Positions 56,990-64,000 of a stretch of 64,000 nt of DNA are shown here, in pieces. Every line of letters begins with the position of its first letter. Position 1 is the first letter of the stretch. Source of the stretch: Andrena cerasifolii (taxonomy: Eukaryota; Arthropoda; Insecta; Hymenoptera; Andrenidae); the NCBI RefSeq assembly GCF_050908995.1, contig NC_135121.1, positions 18,414,001 to 18,478,000 on the forward strand. Reading direction: 5' to 3'. Below the pieces are notes generated by a model. That model was not told where the DNA came from. It searched no databases and was given only the letters and a program-made list of their open reading frames with translations. Made by a program: the position numbers and the translations under genes.

Positions 56990-59705
56990 CGATTTAGCAA
57001 GTTTCTGTCCTCGCCCGATTTACCCCATCCACCGAGCACAGCGAGCCCTCTCGAAAGAAGCAATCCAGCCGGATTATCGTTAGCACAATTTTATACCCAG
57101 CTTCTTTCGGCTTTACGAACGCGCCGATTTAACGAGTCCCCCCGTTGGAAGCAGCGCGTTCCTCACGGTGACATCCTCCACCGCCCCTCCATCGGCGGAA
57201 ACTACGAGCCGGGTAATCGGATATAAGACGGCGGCTGGGAATCGGTAATTAGCCGGGAGCTCGGCTTCGCTTTTGTCCCCCGCTCGCTGGGAATTAAAGC
57301 GTTTACAGTAATTCGGCGTTACAATATGGCAAGTGCGCGGGGTACGCAGCGATCCGTTGGCCGCCCTCCCCTCTATAAACAGCGTTCGTTATGGCTGGCG
57401 ACCAGCGGGCCGGATTATCGCGATTAATATAGCCGCGGTGCTCGAGAAGCCGCCGAATCCGACGCGCGATCGCGGCTGCGAATGATAAAATAAGTTGACG
57501 GGGGAGTAAAATTCGTTGGCCGAACAAGCGTACACGGGACCGCGGCACTTAACTTTATCGCGGCGGACGTTCCTTTTGCCTCTCGCGTCGCGAGCGGACC
57601 CTTTTCGGCGGGCAGGGGTCGGTGGGGGAGGCAGCGCGGGGGGAAATAATTTCATTTCTCTCGGAGGCATACGTTCCTCCTTCGAATGGGACGTTGCAAG
57701 TTACACGTTGCGCGCCTGACCAATGTATAGCCCGCGAGGAGCCCAGTGAGCCGACGTTCCAGGTGCTCTTCTGTCGCTCGGACGTGTTCTAGCGCTGTAA
57801 AGGCTTCGGCGGCGCGAAACTGCTTCCAGCTGAAGTTTTAGAGCGACGACGAGTCGGGCGCGCTGCACGAGGGGGAGGGAAGAGGTGGCGAGCACACGGC
57901 CTCGGGCAGGTAGTTCTTTTCTGGCTGCGTATCGGGAAACGTGAGAAGCGCTATAATATAATCCGCGAGCGTAAAAACTCGAAGGTCGGCCCGATAGCTG
58001 TCCTCGATCCTGATAATGATCCGCGGAGGCTGGCTTTTAAGGGGACGGACGAAATTCGACGACTTTCTTTATTGTCCCGGTCGTGTTCGGGGACGCTGCA
58101 CGACGCAGTGGCCTTTTAGCCCTTTTTAGGGGCACGGTGAATCACGCTGCGTGCGATAAAAACTCGCCGCTCGCCTGTGGATCCCCGGCGATGCCTTTGG
58201 CCGCGTCTCGTTACGTCGGCCATTTAACTAGCGTGCACTTCGGCGGGAGTTAGAGCTCTCTGGGAATTTGGAATCGCGGTACACGACGCGTTAATCGTCG
58301 AACCATTTCGCTTCGCGCGACAATCTTCGGTCAGCGGACGAAGGTAAACGCATCATCGTTCACCCCCCGGCTCCGATCCCCTTCTCCCCTCTCGAGCCCC
58401 CCTTAACGAGCTTAGCAAACATATTATCGAAGCGACTGGCAGCGTGAGTTATCGCGCAATTAACGAGTCCGTTACCGGAGCGGTAACGTTCGGCGCTACA
58501 CGTCCCGGTCGCATTAAGACGCTCGGACGCAAGCGTGAACGGGGCTTTATCCAGCGCGATCTCAAAACGACGCACAGGAACCGAATGGTGGCGCAACGGG
58601 CTGGCTTCGCTCGCGAGCACTCTCTCGTCAAACAGCAATTAGCGCGAACGTTTAAGGGAGCGCGCGGGGCCCGCCGGTATTAAAATGAAAACGCCGCAGG
58701 TACGGGGGAACACCTCCGGGCTCGTGGAATCGATTATTCCGACTTAACGTCCGCGGATCCTGCTAAACGATCGTCTCACGTGGACTGTCGGTTAAAGGAT
58801 AATTAACGAGCGACGAGCAACGGGCGATAGCTCTCGCTACGGGACGGTAATGTATGCTCTACCCGCGGCCGAGCCAGCGCCACGCTCGCGATCCGGCTAC
58901 GTTAGCGATCTCCGGCAGAAGCTGAATCGCTGGGATCTCCGGCGGACTTGCGCGAGATATATGGCGGCCGATCTGTGGTCCCTGAAGGCACGGTAGCGCG
59001 CGCGGGCCCGGCCTTGACGAGATCCCGTGTCACGATACGTCGCACCTCGAAATCGAGGTCGTTTTTTGAGATCGCTGCCGTGCACGGCTTTAAAGCCCCT
59101 CCTCGGACAGATACGCGTATCGCGGGCCGATCGACAGATCCCCTTCGCCATGGACGAATTGAGGTGCGTGTCGCTGGTAAACGGCCAAATTTCTTTTGCT
59201 CCAGTCCACTCCAGCCAGTCGGCTTCCACGGATAGATTTATGCGGGGCCATTCGCCACGCAATGCGAGCACGTCTCCGAACGGTTATGATAGTCCTCGTA
59301 GGCCCCGCGTGGACCTTACCGATGGATCCTACGGTCCACCTACGTTCTACTTTCTCTGTGTTTGGTTTCATGGAGGGCTGCGCTTTCTATTCTTTACAGG
59401 GCATCCTAGGGATGGACTCTGTACGGTAATTAAAGAGAGGGTAAGAAGGTTTGTGCTGCTGTGCTTCGGATGCCACCGTAAAAAATGGCACGGAGGATCC
59501 GTGCTTGGGAATCACGGCGGTCGTTCAACCTGGACATTCACGAGTCGCATTGAATGTCTCATTTAAATATTCCTTAACTCGGGGAAAAGGAATGGAGCCT
59601 GCTGTAGGTACCTTTGGCGAGATGGATTTTTTATTCGTAGATAGCCTCCACTACTTCGAAAGGAATCTAGCCATCATCTTCGTCTGCGTTTATGAGTTCG
59701 CGTTG
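56990..59705. other. Intergenic GC-rich DNA, no gene recognised
   Basis: GC- and CpG-rich throughout. Frames reaching 179 codons (59027-59566) and 124 codons (58897-59271, opposite strand) overlap in antisense and show no known domain. A promoter or non-coding exon of a gene outside the window cannot be excluded. Confidence 0.35.
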
Positions 59706-59707
59706 TA

Positions 59708-60729
59708 GGGTAACTCTGCCAATAGTCGGCCATTTAAGGGAAAGCGGATATTCGTGTTACGCGTTGTAATTATTAATATACTATTTTTTAAATGCGTTAT
59801 TCACAGTTACATTCTTTAAAGTATCTATTTTTTAAATGTGCGGATGATTTTTTTAATAGTGTAACAAATTTTATTTAAAATATCTAAAATACCCAGAAAC
59901 GTCCTTTTTACCAGTAAAATCGTAACTCCAGCCTTTCGTATGCCAGTAGTCAGTCAGGTTCTTCTATCAGGTTATATATGTATCTGCCACCCTATAGTAT
60001 AGTTATTGTTAATCGTTAGAATGTTAAGTGGTTCAAAATTCCTGATGTGTGTACTCAAAATTTAAAAAAATATTTTCTGAAAATTCTAATTATTTAAATT
60101 ACAACGGCCGACTACTAGACCAATCGTCCAGTCGTCAGCCGTTCTGTGTTTCAGACGACCGACCACTGGTTTTACATTAATTTTGGCGGAAAACAATAAT
60201 AACGGATGATACACGAAAGTGAGCTTTATTTGTTTGGTAAATACGGTTGAAATTGGTGATTTTTTAACAATATGCAGTAGCCAGCCGGGGCGGCTGACTA
60301 TTGGTTTTCTTTATATTTTGAATGGCAATAGTCGGCCACTTAAAAAATACTTACTAACCTAAGTTTAAATGCAATTGTAATTTCACGAAAAGTTCATTCG
60401 AACATCATTAATCGCGTATTCAAAATTTGAACATAAAAAACTTCGTATTAGTGTTAGTATTCACTATTTCCAATTGTCGCCTATACTAATAAATTAATTC
60501 AAAATGACTCACCAGTCGTCAACCATTCAATCGCCAACACAATAAAGCTTTCTGCAGTTCATATTTTCACCGCTAAAGGCATGAAACTTCCCACATTCGA
60601 AGGACAGAGTACACTGAACATTGTTTCGTTTAAATATATAAGATTTTATTCCTGATTTCTTATTTCTAAGCAATTTATTTCCGAAAAGGCTGACTATTGG
60701 GTAGGGGCTGAAATAAGGCACGTTTACCC
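59708..60729. mobile_element. TA-flanked iteron-rich element, about 1.0 kb
   Basis: The left end GGGTAACTCTGCC and the opposite-strand right end GGGTAAACGTGCC are both bordered by TA. The interior carries ten degenerate copies of the 13-mer CCARTAGTCGGCC: forward at 59719, 59943, 60128, 60274, 60325 and 60512; inverted at 60106, 60157, 60292 and 60688. There is no transposase frame. TA flanks point to the Tc1/mariner/pogo group; the iterons may be transposase-binding sites (inference). Confidence 0.65.
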
Positions 60730-61099
60730 TACCCAGTTTTCGTGGGCCACCCCGTACATCGTCTTCGCGAGATCCTCCGCCATCTGTCCGCGGGAAGCTC
60801 TGCCCTCCCCTCGCAATCAGCCTCGTTATCACTTATTAGGCGAGGATGCCAGAGCGCCGGCGTTACTATCGCTCCCTTAAATGCAGATTAATTTCATTCC
60901 CAGAGGCGAAGTATTTGCAGAGCATTGGCGCCACATCCGCCACGCCCTGTAATTACGCCTCTGACGCCGCGGCGCTCGTTAGTCCGTTCCGCGGCGCGTT
61001 CGCGTTAAAAAACCGCCCCGGCCTTCTTCCCAATTAACCGGAACATCCGGGGATATAATTTCGCTCCGCGGGAACGCTATGCGCCACGGGGAAAAGGGT

Positions 61100-61104
61100 C
61101 GATG
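61100..61104. repeat. 5-bp target duplication, left copy
   Basis: CGATG directly abuts the CACAGTG terminus and is repeated exactly at 61954-61958 on the other side of the element. Confidence 0.7.
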
Positions 61105-61953
61105 CACAGTGGGGAAATTTTGCGATTTTATGACCGAAACTACAGAAATGAAATTATTGAATTTTACAAATTTAATGCAAATGTCAATTGAAGAACTGTA
61201 TCCATTTTCGTGGTGAAAACCTCAAAACTTATTTTTAATATATAAAATTCGGCACTTTTACGTTCTAATATATGAGAAATTAAATTGTCCGAGAAACAGC
61301 ACTTACAAAAATTACGAACGATAAAGATTTTTTTATTATTTACATTTATACACTTTTTTCTTTGTTAGAGCATGCCTCTGCTACAGTGCAATATATATTA
61401 TTATTACAATAAAAAAATGCATATAATTACGAGATCAGCAACTATTAGCAATTAATAGTTTCATTTATAGAATCAAAATATTCCAACGTAAAATAGGAAT
61501 GAAAATCATTGCAGGATGTTATGGGATTGATAACTACTTTATGTATTGAAAATTGATTCTTATATGAAAAGGTTATTTCTAAAACACTACTTTAAAAATT
61601 GTATAAATTACGTATTAAAAACCGCAACAATTATTTTGAGGACAAAAAGATATCTTACGCACCACCAGGAATTGAATCCATGCCTTGAAATTATTTTCAG
61701 ATCTTTGGATAACACATTATAAGTGTTTGAAGCAACTTGAAAATCTGGATTAATTCTTTGCGATCGGTTTAACCTCGCATGAACATAAACATTTGCGAGT
61801 CTAAAGAAGCTTTGTATTAAAACATTTAACAGTAAAAATGGTGGCATCTGATACTCATATTAATTCTTCAATTGACATTTGCCTTTATTTTGTCGAATTG
61901 AAAAATTTATTTTTCTGGCTTTGGCCATGAAATCGCGAAGTTTCCCCACTGTG
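61105..61953. mobile_element. Transib-like non-autonomous element, 849 bp
   Basis: Both ends read CACAGTGGGGAAA when viewed inward. Inverted termini extend about 90 bp, for example TGCAAATGTCAATTGAAGAA at the left against GGCAAATGTCAATTGAAGAA at the right. The flanks are an exact 5-bp duplication, CGATG. A CAC-type heptamer terminus with a 5-bp duplication is diagnostic of Transib, the superfamily related to the RAG1 recombinase. The interior is AT-rich with only a 79-codon minus-strand frame and no recognisable transposase. Confidence 0.7.
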
Positions 61954-61958
61954 CGATG

Positions 61959-64000
61959 CCACGAAACCTCCTGGTTCGCCCCGATATCGTCGTCCCGCGG
62001 CATCTCGCTGAGACTCGAGGATGAGGAACAAGGAAAAGCTGCGCAGCGCAAAGTGAGTCACGAAACGAGTTCGAGGAAGCATCTCGGGAGTGGTAGCGCA
62101 GGATTATTCCAGCTTCGCTGGTGTCTCCGAGTTTGCGCCGGATGGCGAACGAGCGTAACCTCAGCGCGCGGCTGTCTGTCAGATTTTCCCAGCCCCCTCC
62201 ACAGCCGCCAGGTCGCCGCGCGTCCGCGGCCGTGGTTTTTCCGCCGACCACGTCCCTCCAGGTCGCCGTGAACGCGCTGCCACGCCGGGGGCGGTTTTTT
62301 CCGCGGGCTCGCGCCCCTGTCTCCGTGATTCCTTCCCTCGGCGGAGCCACCGAGCCGTTTCTCGCGACCGTGGACTAGCCAGGCGCGCGTGACGCGCCTC
62401 TCGATAGGGCTCGACACACGCACGCACGCACGCACGCAGGCACGCACGCGTGATCCTAAGTCGTCGGCTCGGAGAACGTGGGCAAGGAGACGAAAAAGAG
62501 CGATGCCTCCGTTCGAACGGGGACCGGGGAAGAACCGCGAGGAAAAAGGAGATCGAGAGGGGAACGGAGGAGACGGGGGTTGATCGAGGGACGAGGGGAG
62601 GGAGACGAGGAGTCGGGTGGGCGAGGAGGGAAATGTCGCGAAAGGTGGAGAAAGAGAGGGACCGTGGGGAGGCTGCAAGAGCAAGGGAGGAACCAGGTGA
62701 AAAAGAGGAACAGGGAGAGATAGAGAGCGAGAGGGAGAGAGAGGCGACGGTGATAGCAGAGGAAAGGGGGCAGCCGAGAGAAATTTCTCGATCAAATAAA
62801 CGCGTTTCGCGGCGCGGGAGATCGCGACCACGCCCTGTCTTCTTCCCTGCCGACGGCCTTCTTGCGACTTTTCGAGCCAGAGACGCGGAGAAAGGAAGAG
62901 CACAGTGGTTGCGCTGATTCTGTCTTTACCACGTGAACGCGGTAGCAGGATTTTCGCAGGGCCAAGGGCTTTTCTCGTCTATGATAGGGAATTAATCTGA
63001 CGAGGCTTCGGGAAATCGGCGGACAGCTGGAGTACGAGCGCAGCGGGTAAGTCAGGTGGACGAAGAAATCGTGGATCCGGAGTAGTCTGAAGGGGGACCA
63101 GAAGAGTTTATTGGTACCACCTGTGCACCTGGAGAACGTAGAAAGGGAAATATAAGGCGATATTTACACGAGGCTGCAGTCGAATTCTCAAGGTGTCTAC
63201 GCCAATGAGGCGCCTCGTTCGCTCCGCGCCACGCGGAGGGATCCTTGGAGCCCTCGTTTCGCCTTTTTTTTTTCTCGCGGCCGCTTAATGAAAGTTCGAA
63301 ATCTCCTTGAGTCTCGAATTTATATTCATATTTCCCATTTATATCTGGCACAGCGGCGGCTCCGTCGCGAGTAACCTTGCCTTTGACGGGCACTGAACGA
63401 TGTCAGAGCCTCGGGTACTGGACCGTTCAAACGTCATTCGGATGCTAAGCCCATTAGACAGCCAGCGAGATTAATTTCGTGGAAAGCAACGAACACTGTT
63501 ACCAACACTTTTACCCGCAAACTGCTTACCGGAAACCTGCCCCCACCTGTCGGGCCCACATTCGGCGATGCCACCGTCAGAGCAAACCTGAATCCTATAA
63601 TCAGTTCTTAATAGCAATGACTTCATTAGAATACTTCATCGACCGCGAGGACGTTACTACAGCCCCTCGCACTGGGTAATAGAATCTCCCAAGATTTACG
63701 ACAAATTAAATCCTTTTACGGCCGACAATCGCTTATCTCCCCCGTGCCCCGTAATACGGCGTCGAATGAATATTATATTAAACTCGAACCATTCACTCGA
63801 GTTTCGTTTCAAAGGACTAGGTACACCAGCCAGATATGCGCGAGACACTCGCCAGTTCGTGGCTCTGCTCTAATTGGCAAATGGTCAGACGACTCGCGTC
63901 CAAATCGACAAGGTTGCGCCGCTCGTAATTATTTTCGATGGTTTACTGGAAATTTCACTGATCGAGGCGTAACGCCCCGCTGAACCAGCCTATCGTTTAA
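61959..64000. other. GC-rich, strand-asymmetric region
   Basis: About 62,100-63,000 is GC- and CpG-rich, and about 62,510-62,780 is almost purely purine on the + strand. The long minus-strand frame at 62058-62903 (281 codons) is Ser/Pro/Arg/Leu low-complexity sequence made by this bias, with Arg/Glu-rich frames on the other strand. It may be a promoter or 5' UTR of a gene beyond the window. DNA after 63,000 shows nothing recognised. Confidence 0.4.
62415..62450. repeat. ACGC tetranucleotide repeat
   Basis: About eight units of CACG/ACGC with one change (GCAGGC) inside the GC-rich block. An alternating purine-pyrimidine run of this kind can adopt Z-DNA. Confidence 0.85.

Noticed and set aside
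62058..62903. 281-codon minus-strand frame, the longest in the window
   Set aside because: Its composition follows a purine tract on the other strand (repeated Leu/Ser/Pro), with no domain or conserved motif. The antisense frames are equally open.

Overview
The window reads as nuclear DNA of an insect, most likely a hymenopteran (ant or bee). The basis is a split, insect-type Pox neuro gene, GT-AG introns throughout, alternating GC-rich CpG-dense and AT-rich stretches, and many short inverted-repeat DNA transposons. The order assignment is an inference. No bacterial features (operons, ribosome binding sites, CRISPR) are present.

Three protein-coding genes can be reconstructed completely, each with an unbroken reading frame across all splice junctions. 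(1) Pox neuro (Poxn), + strand, 18425-39775: five coding exons giving 387 aa, with a paired domain divided between exons 2 and 3 and long introns of about 7.8 and 9.8 kb. (2) IFT54/TRAF3IP1, + strand, 45554-48048: ten exons giving 595 aa, with an X-box-like inverted repeat about 80 bp before the start codon. (3) RPAP3 (Drosophila spaghetti), - strand, 50515-48334: eight exons giving 540 aa. IFT54 and RPAP3 are tail to tail with 285 bp between their stop codons. Poxn specifies chemosensory organ identity in Drosophila, IFT54 serves cilium assembly, and RPAP3 is a Hsp90/R2TP adaptor. Their adjacency may be chance.

Most of the rest is intergenic or intronic DNA full of non-autonomous, inverted-repeat mobile elements. 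These include TA-flanked Tc1/mariner-like elements (6.0, 14.1, 35.3, 59.7 kb), TTAA-flanked piggyBac-like ones (15.8, 18.6 and possibly 4.0 kb), hAT-like ones with approximate 8-bp duplications (27.5, 41.8 kb), and a Transib-like element with a CACAGTG terminus and a perfect 5-bp duplication (61.1 kb). There is a five-copy foldback family (8.1, 29.1, 42.7, 54.3, 54.6 kb), one copy of which is split by another foldback element, and a roughly 1.06-kb near-complete palindrome (55.9-57.0 kb). Two elements (33.1-34.3 and 59.7-60.7 kb) carry many internal copies of a 13-16 bp motif, which is the most unusual structure here.

Two GC-rich, strand-asymmetric regions (about 9.0-11.1 and 62.1-63.0 kb) have long open frames on several strands, but none looks like a protein. 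They may be promoter or 5' UTR regions of genes lying partly outside the window. I found no evidence for a wholly new gene system.
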